A DNA stretch of 64,000 nt from an uncultured Candidatus Saccharibacteria bacterium. GTDB taxonomy: Bacteria; Patescibacteriota; Saccharimonadia; Saccharimonadales; Saccharimonadaceae. The DNA lies in NCBI GenBank assembly GCA_947166125.1, contig CAMVCW010000001.1, forward strand, positions 186,001-250,000, read 5' to 3'. The notes under the pieces are model-generated. The model ran no database searches and was not told the origin of the DNA. It worked only from the letters and a program-made list of their open reading frames with translations. Shown piece after piece: positions 50,784-60,348 of this stretch (its first letter is position 1; each line of letters starts with the position of its first letter). Position numbers and translations under genes: made by a program.

Positions 50784-52610
50784 ATGTTAATGAATATCGC
50801 ATTGGGCGTGGTAACATGCCTGCTTGTTGTGACTGGATTCCATCTGTTTGAAAATGGTAAGGTTTTCGACTATATCACTGATTCCGATGGAACAAAACGC
50901 AGAAAGCTGAGTTTCCTGACGAAGGCTGGCGCCAATGGTTGGATTGCTGGTGCGATTACCGGTGCCGTATTGGCGTTTATCAATTACTTTACTGGGAAAA
51001 TCACATTGTCGACCATATGGCTGGCTTGGGTTTTTTTGGTAATCATTGCAATTGGATACGTTTTATTGGCGTGGTGGTGGAAAGATCAGGAAGGTTGCGA
51101 AGTAAGCGAAGGAATTTGCTTCTTTCTTATTTCTATGACCCCGTTCTTAACCGCGAGGTCATTAGTAGGCATAACAACTGCCCCATGGAAAAACGTGTTT
51201 TTGACACGACTTTTCTGCACACTGCCTATCCTGCTGGTGCTGGCTGAGCTTGTGTTTATGATTACTAACGCAATTAAGGTCAGAGGCGGAGGGCAAAAGC
51301 TGAAATGGATAGTATCTGGCGTAGCTTTAATGCTGGTGGTGCTGTTCATTACGGCTAGTCTTACTGGCTGTAGTACGACTGACACAAAAGCGGCAGAAAA
51401 AATCTATGAAAACCAGGCGGTAGAATCGCTGACGGTACGCAAGTTGACTCCGGAGGATCTGGAAAAACTTACGTTAAGTAAGTATAAAGACATTCCAGAA
51501 ACTTTGCTGGATTCTTCTTTGTCTCCAAAGGATAAGGAAAGAACATCTAAAACTGGCATGTCTGATGCTTTAACCTTTGGGTTTGAGAGCAAAGATACTG
51601 CAAAGATGTTCAAAGAACTGGAGGCGGAAATTCTCCGCAATCCGGTATATGGAGTGACCGTAGCGAACGCTTTACGCGACAAAAAAATTGGCGATCGGGC
51701 TATCGGGGACTTTAATGGTTGGATGAACGAAATGGTTCAGAACAGCCAGGGTGTCTTTGTTTGGTGTGAATATAGGAACGATTCTAAGACAATTTATGTC
51801 ACGGAAGAGTATAGATGTTATGCTGCGACCCTGTGCACTTTCTTGGAAAGGTTAGTGGAGCAAGGAGTACAGACGCGCCAAACGATAGAGAATTGGTGTC
51901 TTAACAGCGCGGTCAAGAATAATGATCGCGCTGGCATTAAGGCGGACTACCAATATAAGAAAGAAGCTTTTATCTTGGCTTATGTTGGTAAGAACGAAGC
52001 TGGAGACAAAAATCCGAAAGGACTTTTGGTGATTGGATTCAACGTCCATGATAAGCGGCCAGAGTTTTTCACCGAGGAGGATAAACCGGAGATTGTCAAT
52101 ACTCCGCCTTCTGGTGGAAGTGATACGCCCACACCTAGTCCTGGTAGCGATACGCCGACAAAGCCTAGCGGTGGTGGCGATCCGCCGACACCTACGAATC
52201 CGCCGACACCTACACCGACGTATAACAAGGACCCGAATAAGGCACCTTCCGAGAATACGGAGAAAAATGATGATACGGGTCCGGGCCCTGATACCAATAA
52301 CGGTGTTGGCGCCACAACATCAACGAAGGATAATCCGAATAATTCGAATCATTACGATTCATATGGTGACTATCGTAAGGATATGGACGAGATGGAGAAT
52401 ATTAATCAGAACCAGAAAACTGGTAATGATGGCAATGCTCCTTCGAGTGGCGATGGTTCTTCGGCGAACGTCGATAATAACGCTGATGATGGCACTGGTT
52501 ATGGTGGAATTAATATCCCGACGCCGGTGCAGGATTCTGCGCAAACATCTAACGGTCACAAGGTGGCCAATGATAGTCCCGGTGAGGCCTGGGGAGGCCC
52601 TCCGGACTAA
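50784..52610 (+). CDS. Large membrane protein with Pro/Thr/Asn-rich C-terminal region
   Basis: A 608-aa protein: about six hydrophobic helices in the first 210 residues (the last, FITASLTGCSTT, contains a lipobox-like Cys), a soluble domain (about 215-430) and a Pro/Thr/Gly/Asn/Asp-rich low-complexity tail (about 430-608). No family recognised. The ATG at 50784 has GGAGG 8 nt upstream; the frame could extend to a GTG at 50751. Its composition and the 185-aa neighbour suggest a transferred surface or secretion module. Confidence 0.7.
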   Translation: MLMNIALGVVTCLLVVTGFHLFENGKVFDYITDSDGTKRRKLSFLTKAGANGWIAGAITGAVLAFINYFTGKITLSTIWLAWVFLVIIAIGYVLLAWWWKDQEGCEVSEGICFFLISMTPFLTARSLVGITTAPWKNVFLTRLFCTLPILLVLAELVFMITNAIKVRGGGQKLKWIVSGVALMLVVLFITASLTGCSTTDTKAAEKIYENQAVESLTVRKLTPEDLEKLTLSKYKDIPETLLDSSLSPKDKERTSKTGMSDALTFGFESKDTAKMFKELEAEILRNPVYGVTVANALRDKKIGDRAIGDFNGWMNEMVQNSQGVFVWCEYRNDSKTIYVTEEYRCYAATLCTFLERLVEQGVQTRQTIENWCLNSAVKNNDRAGIKADYQYKKEAFILAYVGKNEAGDKNPKGLLVIGFNVHDKRPEFFTEEDKPEIVNTPPSGGSDTPTPSPGSDTPTKPSGGGDPPTPTNPPTPTPTYNKDPNKAPSENTEKNDDTGPGPDTNNGVGATTSTKDNPNNSNHYDSYGDYRKDMDEMENINQNQKTGNDGNAPSSGDGSSANVDNNADDGTGYGGINIPTPVQDSAQTSNGHKVANDSPGEAWGGPPD

Positions 52611-52671
52611 GTATATAGCTATTGGGTGGAGCCCACGTGGGGAGTGGACGCCCCAAGTACTTTATTTTTAT

Positions 52672-52699
52672 AAGTCCGGTAGCTTTGGCTACCGGGCTT
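52672..52699 (+). terminator. Stable hairpin after the membrane protein gene
   Basis: AAGTCCGGTAGC/GCTACCGGGCTT with TTTG loop but no T run downstream. It may stop or protect the 3' end. Confidence 0.55.
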
Positions 52700-52905
52700 C
52701 ATCCAAGAATATTTGAGACTGAGACGATTCGGTTGTGTAGACGAAAATTAACAATTCGGCTAGCAACAGCTTACTTTTCTTCGGGAAAAGAAAAGTTTAG
52801 CAAAAAACCAGTTTAATTTTCAAATTAGGAGTGAATTCCATTTTGAAAATTGTTTATAATTTAGAAATTTAATCTTTCATACAATACTATAAAGAAAGGA
52901 ATAAT

Positions 52906-54162
52906 ATGAATAAGATTTATAAAACTATTCTTGGCGTATCGGCGGCGGCTGTAGTGCTGGCTGGCACTCTTACTCCGGTATTAGTGAATGCTTGGGGTGA
53001 TTCAGCTAACGGTCGTCCAAGCTATACGCTTGATCAAATTAATAAAGGTGAACTTGGTGACACCATTACGTTTAACTCGATTTCAAACGGTAAAATTGGG
53101 GATGAAAAGAACTTCGTAGGCGCTAAAGTGTCTGGTGCTAAGGTGGATACTTGGAATGCTAATACGATTAATGTGAAAGATGGCGAAACTTATACAATTC
53201 GTCTATTCGTTCACAATAACAGCCCTAAGGGTATGGATGCGATTGCAAAGGGTGTGAAAGCAACTTTCTCGATTCCTACTACGGTAGCTAAATCTCAGAC
53301 GATTGTAGGCTACTTAGATTCTTCTAATGCAACTCCTGCGCGGTACTGGGATGAGGTAACGCTCGTATCTGATGAGAACGTTTACCTTGAATATGTTGAA
53401 GGTTCTGCTAAATACAATAACAATAAAGGCACCTTTAGCTTACCTAATGAAGTAATTACTTCTGGTGCAACGCTAGGGTTCGATAAAATGAATGGCGAAA
53501 TTCCAGGCTGTTATGAATATTCTGGCGTAGTGACTATCGACGTAAAAGTACATAGTTCGGTAGCAGCGAAGCTTTCGAAGAAAGTACGTATTAAAGGTAC
53601 TAAAGAATGGGCAGAATCTGTAGAAGCTAAAGTTGGTGACGAGGTAGAATATCAAATTGAATATACGAATTTATTAACCGAACAGGTGAACAACGTGATG
53701 ATTCGAGATATTCTTCCAACTAACGTTGAATATGTGCAAAATTCGACTTATCTCTATAATTCGAATTATCAAAATGGTACTTTACTAAAGGACAATACAT
53801 TGACTACTTCTGGTATTAACATTGGTAGCTATAATGCTAAAGGTAATGCTTATGTACGCTTTACTGGTAAAGTAGTAGATAAGACTTTGGCCTGCGGTAA
53901 AAACCAATTAGTGAACTGGGCAAGTTCTACCGTGAATGGTGCAGTGTCTAAGGATGATGCATCTGTAATGGTGACTAAAGATGGCGATGTCTGTAAAGAT
54001 AAGCCGGTAAATCCTACGCCAACTCCAGATAATCCTACTAATACACCTAGCACAATTGTAAGTACTGGTCCAGCTACGATAGTAACTGGTGCTGTGGGTG
54101 CTGGTTCGGTAGTGACTATGCTTGGTTATTACATTGCTAGCCGTAAAAAGTTAATGAAATAA
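52906..54162 (+). CDS. Major secreted surface protein with DUF11-like domain and C-terminal anchor
   Basis: A 418-aa protein: signal peptide (TILGVSAAAVVLAGTLTPVL), two beta-rich domains, a DUF11-like segment (about 235-340, GDEVEYQIEYTNLLTEQVN), a Pro/Thr linker and a C-terminal helix with basic tail (ASRKKLMK) after VSTGPAT. Its favourable codons and AAAGGA site suggest high expression. No true LPxTG. It may be an S-layer-like or adhesin protein. Confidence 0.78.
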   Translation: MNKIYKTILGVSAAAVVLAGTLTPVLVNAWGDSANGRPSYTLDQINKGELGDTITFNSISNGKIGDEKNFVGAKVSGAKVDTWNANTINVKDGETYTIRLFVHNNSPKGMDAIAKGVKATFSIPTTVAKSQTIVGYLDSSNATPARYWDEVTLVSDENVYLEYVEGSAKYNNNKGTFSLPNEVITSGATLGFDKMNGEIPGCYEYSGVVTIDVKVHSSVAAKLSKKVRIKGTKEWAESVEAKVGDEVEYQIEYTNLLTEQVNNVMIRDILPTNVEYVQNSTYLYNSNYQNGTLLKDNTLTTSGINIGSYNAKGNAYVRFTGKVVDKTLACGKNQLVNWASSTVNGAVSKDDASVMVTKDGDVCKDKPVNPTPTPDNPTNTPSTIVSTGPATIVTGAVGAGSVVTMLGYYIASRKKLMK

Positions 54163-54196
54163 GTTGACCGCTTCATAATAGGGCGGGAAATACTTA

Positions 54197-54232
54197 GAAA
54201 ATCTCCTTAGGTTTAGGCCTAGGGGGATTTTT
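54197..54232 (+). terminator. Intrinsic terminator
   Basis: AAATCTCCTTAGG and CCTAGGGGGATTT form a long stem followed by T. Confidence 0.85.
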
Positions 54233-54361
54233 GTTGGGTGTTTTAAGCAGAGGTTTAATTGGAAGTTTACATAAGGAAAGCTCTTGCGTTTTGGTGAACG
54301 GTGGAGTAGAATAGAGATGGAATATTGTTATGTTTAGGTCGTAAAATAAAAAGGAGAAGAA

Positions 54362-56437
54362 GTGAATTCCTTCCGAAATAGGAAAATAAGAAGTATGTGG
54401 ATGATAATTGGTGCAGTAGGCGCGGTTTTTGGTGCCGGGGTGATGTCGACTTCTGCCTTTGCTTCCACCTACACCGCCTCTATCTCTACCAGCCCTATAG
54501 ATATGAACGCTACGGCAGCGGGCACTGGAGCTAACATTACGACTAATAATGTAACAGTAATCTCTACTTGCCCTAGTGGCTATACATTAGGAATTAATAG
54601 CTCTGAAGAAGATACTAAGCTATATATGGGTGGTGATAGTAGCAATGGTACTAATAACAACACTAACTATATCGATGCTTCTACTGGTACTCCAGCTAAC
54701 CCAGTAGTAATTACAGGTAGCAACTTAAATACCTGGGGATATAGTGCTACTAGTAGCACTGCTTCTGGTACTTTTATAGGACTAACTAATAACATAGCTA
54801 CACTAGCTACTTCAGTAGAACCAACAAGTAGCACTGGTATTACTATACCAGTATACTATGGTGTAAGCGTAGGTACAGACAGGGCAGCTGGTACCTATCA
54901 AATGGCTAATAATGGAACAATAGTCTATACATTAACTACAGACCTTAGCTGTACTAGTTACCAAGTAGCCTTTAATAGCAATGGTGGTACTGGCACTATG
55001 GATAACCAATGGATAGCAGAAGACGACTCTGCACCATTATCTAACAATAACTATACTGGGCCTAGTAGTACGTCATACTTTGCCGGCTGGAATACAGCAG
55101 CAGATGGCACGGGCACAGCCTATACAGATGGGCAATCTGTGACTAACCTTACTACACCTGGTAATACTATTACGCTATATGCACAGTGGAAAGACTGTAA
55201 TCCAGGATATATTTGCTACAATGACAATGGTGCTAGCAGTGCAACTAAAATGGGTGATCAAAACGTAGGTACATCAGCCACTTCGGCTACCCTCTGGGCG
55301 TCTAATTTTCAAAGGACGGGCTATGGGTTCTTGGGTTGGAGTACTAAAGCTAACCCTACTATAGGTAATGACACTATCTATGGACCAATGGAAACATTAG
55401 AAGGAATAAATGTATCACAAGGCGGATTAATACTTTATGCCGTATGGCAAGCAGCAGCAAAAGACGGCAGCAATAACCCAATTTACTTGCAGGATTGGAA
55501 TGGCTGTAGTGGCCTGACAGCGACTACATATAATAGTACTACCGGCAAGTTAACGGTAGCACCAGACAGTGTGATAGCCTTAACAGATAAACGAGATAGT
55601 CAGGTCTATGCTGTGGCTAAATTAGCAGACGGGGCTTGCTGGATGATAGAGAACTTGAGGCTAGATACAGCTGGAACGGTGGGAAATAATACTATTGACT
55701 CAACTAAGACCAACCAGAGCCTAGCTCAGGGCTATGGCGATGTGTTTGCTGGGCTGGCAGAACCAGAGACGACAAACTTTGCTAATAATACGAATGTAAA
55801 TAGCCTGTATTATGCGGGTACAAAGAGTGGTACTGCTACTATAAATATCAATAAGAATTTTTCAACTAACCCTGGCTACCGGATGCCGAGATATAGAAAC
55901 GATAACACTACACTAGCGGAAGGAGAGACTGATACAACGACTGGTAATGGTGTGGATACTTATGCTTACGGCAATTACTACACCTGGGCGGCGGCGATAG
56001 CCGATACCACGCATTACACTTCGTATTCTGCTTCTGATGCGGCTGGTAATTCACTTTGTCCTGCCGGGTGGCAGTTACCGCTAGGCTACCAAAGTACGGG
56101 CACTATAGAAAGCGGTTCTGGTAATGCCGCCAACCGCGTAAAAGGTTTTTCGTACCTAGACCGTAAAATGGGCGGGACCGGTGCGAATCAGTCTAGCACG
56201 GCTGGTACTACGCAGTCTAAAGTATGGCGCAGCTTCCCAAATAATTTCCTCTACTCCGGCAACGCCTACAATAGCAATATTAGCAATCGCGGGTCGTACG
56301 GGCGCTACTGGTCCTCGTCCGCGTACGATGCTTACTACGCCTACAGCCTGAACCTCCGCAGTTCCTATCTCTCCCCAGGTACGGATATCCTCAATAAGTA
56401 CCTCGGCTTTTCCGTCCGTTGCGTAGCCGGCTCATAG
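54362..56437 (+). CDS. FISUMP-type surface protein with InlB-type repeats, paralogue 4
   Basis: A 691-aa protein starting at GTG after AAAGGAG. Signal peptide (to about residue 35), Thr/Ser/Asn-rich domain, two Listeria-Bacteroides beta-grasp repeats (about 200-370: VAFNSNGGTGTM..., ITLYAQW) and a FISUMP domain (VYAVAKLADGACWMIENLRL, LCPAGWQLPLG, GRYWSSSAY) ending GFSVRCVAGS. The last 50 residues are coded by a GC-rich, C-ending stretch typical of retroelement-diversified C-type-lectin-fold targets. It lacks the leader RNA of the other paralogues. Confidence 0.82.
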   Translation: MNSFRNRKIRSMWMIIGAVGAVFGAGVMSTSAFASTYTASISTSPIDMNATAAGTGANITTNNVTVISTCPSGYTLGINSSEEDTKLYMGGDSSNGTNNNTNYIDASTGTPANPVVITGSNLNTWGYSATSSTASGTFIGLTNNIATLATSVEPTSSTGITIPVYYGVSVGTDRAAGTYQMANNGTIVYTLTTDLSCTSYQVAFNSNGGTGTMDNQWIAEDDSAPLSNNNYTGPSSTSYFAGWNTAADGTGTAYTDGQSVTNLTTPGNTITLYAQWKDCNPGYICYNDNGASSATKMGDQNVGTSATSATLWASNFQRTGYGFLGWSTKANPTIGNDTIYGPMETLEGINVSQGGLILYAVWQAAAKDGSNNPIYLQDWNGCSGLTATTYNSTTGKLTVAPDSVIALTDKRDSQVYAVAKLADGACWMIENLRLDTAGTVGNNTIDSTKTNQSLAQGYGDVFAGLAEPETTNFANNTNVNSLYYAGTKSGTATININKNFSTNPGYRMPRYRNDNTTLAEGETDTTTGNGVDTYAYGNYYTWAAAIADTTHYTSYSASDAAGNSLCPAGWQLPLGYQSTGTIESGSGNAANRVKGFSYLDRKMGGTGANQSSTAGTTQSKVWRSFPNNFLYSGNAYNSNISNRGSYGRYWSSSAYDAYYAYSLNLRSSYLSPGTDILNKYLGFSVRCVAGS
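56281..56434 (+). other. Candidate diversity-generating-retroelement variable region
   Basis: A C-terminal stretch with many NNC codons at positions commonly AAC in templates (TAC, CGC, GCC, AGC, CTC, ATC) between conserved YWSS and GFSVRCV motifs. No template or reverse transcriptase is present in the window, so it is a hypothesis. Confidence 0.45.
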
Positions 56438-56502
56438 GGCTTGGGTCCCTTCGAGCCTCTGAGGCCACCTTCTCTTGGCGAGACGGTGTTGTAATTTTGA
56501 TG

Positions 56503-57285
56503 TTATCGGGCGGCTTGGAGGAGGTGATCGAAAAGACAAGTGATGGTGAGGGGACCAACACCGCCTACTACTGGAGTGATAGCGATGAGATCTTTTCTGG
56601 TGTATAATTCGGGGGCGAGGTCGCCTTTGATAACGCCGTCTTCGCTGGCTGTACCTGCATCTACAAGAGTGGCACTGGGGGAGATGAAATCACTAGAAAC
56701 CAACCCCGGAACGCCCGTGGCTGATATGATTATATCAAAGTTCTTAAGGTTTGTCAAGTCGTTGCCCTTATGAAAGAGAGTGACATCATAACCTGAGGCT
56801 GTGAAGATTTTGTATAACGGTGCGCCGACTAACTTACCACGGCCGACGATGGCGATTTTTTTGTTTTCTAACTTAATATCATAACCAGCCAGAAGCCAAA
56901 GAATGGCGGTGGCGGTGGCAGAATCGTACTTGGCTTTTATGCCCAGGCCATCTACATCTTTTGTGGGAGCGATGAGGTTGCAGAGCTCGTCGGTCTTTTC
57001 TTTTTCTAGGATGGGGAGTTGGAGAATGATGCCGCTAATAGCTGGGTCTTCGTTGGCTTCCTTGATTTTAGTGGCGATACTTTCTGAATTTTTAGCAAGA
57101 TAATCTTCTACATCTACGCCGATGTCTTCGCCATATTTGATTTTGAGATTGACATACTTGGTGATGACTGGATTATTGCTATCACGGATAATGAGGAGCT
57201 TGGGCTTAATTTCAAGGCTAGCTACCTGGTGAGCTTGGCGCTCCTTAATAAAACTAGCGAGATCTCTACCGTTTAAAGATTTCAT
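56503..57285 (-). CDS. folD: Bifunctional methylenetetrahydrofolate dehydrogenase/cyclohydrolase
   Basis: A 260-aa enzyme of one-carbon metabolism: YVNLKIK (catalytic Tyr/Lys), GIILQLPI, PTKDVDG, NADP-binding IVGRGKLVGAPL and VVGGVGPLT. The ATG at 57285 overlaps the murB stop (TAATG); a longer upstream frame is discarded. Confidence 0.95.
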   Translation of the reverse strand: MKSLNGRDLASFIKERQAHQVASLEIKPKLLIIRDSNNPVITKYVNLKIKYGEDIGVDVEDYLAKNSESIATKIKEANEDPAISGIILQLPILEKEKTDELCNLIAPTKDVDGLGIKAKYDSATATAILWLLAGYDIKLENKKIAIVGRGKLVGAPLYKIFTASGYDVTLFHKGNDLTNLKNFDIIISATGVPGLVSSDFISPSATLVDAGTASEDGVIKGDLAPELYTRKDLIAITPVVGGVGPLTITCLFDHLLQAAR

Positions 57286-58325
57286 TAGTTGACTCCTGGG
57301 ATTTTGACGGGTGGGTTGATGATTTCTACGGGCTCTTGTTCTAGCCAATAGCCGTAAATATCGTAGACTTTGTTTACGATTTCTTCGCGGGCGGCGGCGA
57401 GATCTTGGTAAGATTTGGCGGATTCGTTGATAAGGACGAGTGCAGCTTTGGGGTTGACACGAAAACCATGGAGGAGTTTATCGGAAAAACCGGCTTTTTC
57501 GATAAACCAGCCGGAATTGATTTTGTAGCCGTCTTTGCCGTGGTAGACTGGATAACCTTTGGCTTCGGCAATTTCGGCTTCTGGTTCTGTGAGATAGATA
57601 TTTTTAAAGAAGGAGCCGGAACTGGCTTTCTCTAGTGGATCTGGAAGTTTATCAGCGCGGATGGCACTGACGATAGCACGAATACCCTGAGGGCTAAAAT
57701 CTTTGATATTGTGATCTGAAGCGTATTTTTCAATGGAGCGATAGAAAGGGGGCTCCATTTGGCCGGGAGTAAGATGTAGGGTGATGGAGATGACAAAGTA
57801 GCGATTTTTTTCGGTGGTGTTGAGAATGCTTTTACGATAGGAAAAACCGAGATCGTCATGAGAGAGTGTCTTGAAGGTGTGGCTTGCGGTATCGTAGACT
57901 TCGATAGATTCTAAAGTATCGGCGATTTCTTGACCGTAAGCACCGATATTCTGTACGGGTGCAGCGCCGGTGAGGCCGGGAATTTTGCTGAGGGCTTCGA
58001 TACCAGTGAGGCCTTTTTTGCAGGCGTATTCTACGACATTATCCCAATATTCGCCGCCCATAATGGTGAGGTTGATGCCATCTGGTGTGGGCGTTTCTGA
58101 AATGCCATGCATACGGTTGATGATGATGGCGCCGCTAAAACCTTCGTCGTGGCCGATGGTGTTGGCGCCATAACCGAGCACGAAAGTAGGCATATTATAA
58201 GTGGCGGCAAAATCGTAAGCATCAGGGATTTCTTCGGGGCGCTCAATTTCTAAGACATAGCGGGCTGGGCCGCCCAGGCGCATGGTAGTAAGACTAGAAA
58301 TCAAGATATTTTCGTTAACGCGCAT
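57285..58325 (-). CDS. murB: UDP-N-acetylenolpyruvoylglucosamine reductase
   Basis: A 346-aa FAD enzyme of peptidoglycan precursor synthesis: MRLGGPARYVL, IPGLTGAAPVQNIGAYGQEI, YRKSIL and SGSFFKN with the catalytic Ser, then an E. coli-type (type I) C-terminal extension. A TATAAT lies 9 nt before the ATG. Starts the murB-folD operon. Confidence 0.95.
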   Translation of the reverse strand: MRVNENILISSLTTMRLGGPARYVLEIERPEEIPDAYDFAATYNMPTFVLGYGANTIGHDEGFSGAIIINRMHGISETPTPDGINLTIMGGEYWDNVVEYACKKGLTGIEALSKIPGLTGAAPVQNIGAYGQEIADTLESIEVYDTASHTFKTLSHDDLGFSYRKSILNTTEKNRYFVISITLHLTPGQMEPPFYRSIEKYASDHNIKDFSPQGIRAIVSAIRADKLPDPLEKASSGSFFKNIYLTEPEAEIAEAKGYPVYHGKDGYKINSGWFIEKAGFSDKLLHGFRVNPKAALVLINESAKSYQDLAAAREEIVNKVYDIYGYWLEQEPVEIINPPVKIPGVN

Positions 58326-58514
58326 AATAATGAAATTATAACATATTTTGGTGTGAAAATTAAGCCTAGGCGGAATAGAGATAGGCAGAAGCGTAATAAT
58401 TTATGAAGTGCAGTTTTCGCTGGGGGTTGAATTTTACAATAGGGTGTGATAAGTAAAGGCCAGGAAATAGGGGTGGCGTATGTTAAAACAATGGCAAGGA
58501 GAAAGGAGGGTTTT

Positions 58515-58589
58515 ATGATGTTTGAAGTTGAAGAAATAAAAATTGCTGTCAAACTCAAAAAGATTCGTCGGAAGAACGGCGAATCATAA
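58515..58589 (+). CDS. Candidate 24-aa ORF upstream of recA
   Basis: ATGATG after AAAGGAGGG (5 nt spacing) opens 24 codons (MMFEVEEIKIAVKLKKIRRK...). ATTCGTCG/CGGCGAAT hairpin overlaps its 3' end. The ribosome binding site is stronger than that of most genes here. It lies in a 366-bp gap between murB and recA and could be a small protein or a leader peptide; a new TATAAT follows at about 58602. Confidence 0.45.
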   Translation: MMFEVEEIKIAVKLKKIRRKNGES

Positions 58590-58690
58590 CAAAACCTAAC
58601 TGATATAATCCTACCATACGAGATCGTGAAAGTCAACTCTATTTCCTAATCAGATTTATTATATAATATAAAAAGAAAGGTAATACTATT

Positions 58691-59716
58691 ATGGCGAAAA
58701 AAGATGCGGTGGCAGAAAATAAAAAAGATAAACAGGAAGACGGCAAAAACGAAGCGCTGAAATTAGCAATTGCACAGATTACGAAGCAATTTGGCGACGG
58801 TTCAATCATGAAGCTGGGGGAAACACCAAAGATGGATGTAGAGCTTTTACCTTCAGGCTCTCTTTCTTTAGATTTAGCACTTGGTGGAGGCTGGCCAAAA
58901 GGGCGGATTATCGAAATCTACGGGCCGGAATCTTCTGGTAAAACGACTTTGGCGCTTCATGCAATTGCTGAGATGCAAAAACAGGGTGGTCAGGCGGCGT
59001 TTATCGATGCGGAGCATGCACTCGACCCGGCATATGCTAAAAAGATTGGGGTAGATACGGCTAATCTATTGATTTCGCAGCCGGATAACGGTGAGCAGGC
59101 GCTAGAGATTTGTGAAACTTTGGTGCGTTCTAATGCGGTAGACCTTATTGTGGTAGACTCGGTGGCGGCTTTGGTGCCACAGGCTGAGATTGACGGTGAT
59201 ATGGGTGATGCACAGATGGGGCTTCAGGCGCGACTAATGAGTCAGGCCATGCGTAAACTTACTGGTATTATTTCTAAATCGCGTGCGACAGTGATATTCA
59301 TCAACCAGATTCGGATGAAGATTGGTGTGATGTTTGGTAATCCAGAGACCACTACTGGTGGTAATGCGTTGAAATTTTATGCTTCGGTGCGGGTGGACAT
59401 TCGGCGAATCGGGCAAATTAAGGATGGTGATAACATCGCTGGCAACCGCACTAAAATTAAGGTAGTGAAAAACAAGATTGCGGCGCCTTTCCGTACAGCA
59501 GAGTTCGACATTATGTACAATGAAGGAATCTCTAAAACTGGGGATATTCTGGACCTTGGCGTGCAATACGGCGTACTAGATAAGGCCGGAGCATTTATTA
59601 AATATAATGGCGAAACTTTGGGGCAAGGGCGCGAAGCGGTGAAGAGGTTGTTCCGCGAAAAACCAGAATTGATGGAAGAGATTGAAAAGAAGGTGCGTGA
59701 AAAGGCGGTAGAGTAA
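58691..59716 (+). CDS. recA: Recombinase RecA
   Basis: A 341-aa protein with the Walker [10 protein letters not shown] (about residue 77), [12 protein letters not shown], loop L2 region [19 protein letters not shown] and a C-terminal domain. It polymerises on ssDNA for recombinational repair and transformation. AAAGG precedes the ATG. It overlaps the NUDIX gene by TAATG. Confidence 0.97.
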   Translation: MAKKDAVAENKKDKQEDGKNEALKLAIAQITKQFGDGSIMKLGETPKMDVELLPSGSLSLDLALGGGWPKGRIIEIYGPESSGKTTLALHAIAEMQKQGGQAAFIDAEHALDPAYAKKIGVDTANLLISQPDNGEQALEICETLVRSNAVDLIVVDSVAALVPQAEIDGDMGDAQMGLQARLMSQAMRKLTGIISKSRATVIFINQIRMKIGVMFGNPETTTGGNALKFYASVRVDIRRIGQIKDGDNIAGNRTKIKVVKNKIAAPFRTAEFDIMYNEGISKTGDILDLGVQYGVLDKAGAFIKYNGETLGQGREAVKRLFREKPELMEEIEKKVREKAVE

Positions 59717-60282
59717 TGCATGGAGACGAGAAGTGGCAATTGTTCTTGCCAAATGGCGAATCGATTGCGGGGGCAGGAAGAAAATGGCAGTTCGGTAATC
59801 CGGAAGAAAATGAAATGGATATTGTGGGTGGGGTAGGATTGTTTTTGTATCGTCGTGGGACGAATGGACTGGAGTTTTTATGGCAGCAGAGGTCTGAATT
59901 TGTGCATAATGCTGGAAAATGGGATTTTTCGGCGGCGGGGCATGTGGATTTGGGCGAGAGTTTTGCGGAAGCGGCAGTGCGTGAATTGCGTGAAGAATTG
60001 GGAGTAGAAGCGATAGAAGAAGATTTGGAGTTTATATTAAAGTTCCGTTCTTATAGGGGGATGATTACGGCTAATTATCTGATGGATTGGAATGATCGCA
60101 AGGATGACTTTGTGCTAGATTCTCAAGAGGTGGCAGCAGTAAAGTGGGTGATGTATGAGGAAATGGAGAATTTTTGGGTTAATAATGCCAAAATACCGAT
60201 GTCAAAAAACATAATAACCTTAGAGATGATAAAAAGCTGGGCAAAACGAAAATATCCTGAGATTGCTGATGGAAATCTATAA
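59716..60282 (+). CDS. NUDIX hydrolase
   Basis: A 188-aa protein with a full Nudix box GHVDLGESFAEAAVREL-REELGV pattern (GX5EX7REUXEEXGU). The surrounding layout resembles IPP-isomerase-like Nudix proteins (WDFSAAGHV). It hydrolyses a nucleoside diphosphate derivative; substrate unknown. Coupled to recA by TAATG. Confidence 0.88.
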   Translation: MHGDEKWQLFLPNGESIAGAGRKWQFGNPEENEMDIVGGVGLFLYRRGTNGLEFLWQQRSEFVHNAGKWDFSAAGHVDLGESFAEAAVRELREELGVEAIEEDLEFILKFRSYRGMITANYLMDWNDRKDDFVLDSQEVAAVKWVMYEEMENFWVNNAKIPMSKNIITLEMIKSWAKRKYPEIADGNL

Positions 60283-60319
60283 GCTGAGCGATGAAATTCC
60301 GGAGAAGAATTCGGTAAAC

Positions 60320-60348
60320 TTGACAAAAAAGCATAAGCGTGATATAAT
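60320..60348 (+). promoter_or_regulatory. Strong promoter overlapping the recX start
   Basis: TTGACA (60320-60325), 17 bp, TATAAT (60343-60348) with GCGTG extension. The sequence TTGACAAAAAAGC is shared with the promoter at 50592. Confidence 0.85.

Noticed and set aside
54040..54162. LPxTG sortase signal in the 418-aa surface protein
   Set aside because: VSTGPAT before the C-terminal helix lacks the Leu-Pro and there is no sortase in the window; called only a membrane anchor.
56438..56502. Template repeat or DGR reverse transcriptase next to the FISUMP 4 gene
   Set aside because: Only 65 bp separate it from folD, with no template-like copy and no RT motif; no RT ORF occurs anywhere in the window.
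57285..57348. Longer FolD N-terminus
   Set aside because: The extension is Arg/Gln-rich read-through of the murB end; ATG 57285 overlaps the murB stop in the TAATG pattern common here and matches FolD length.
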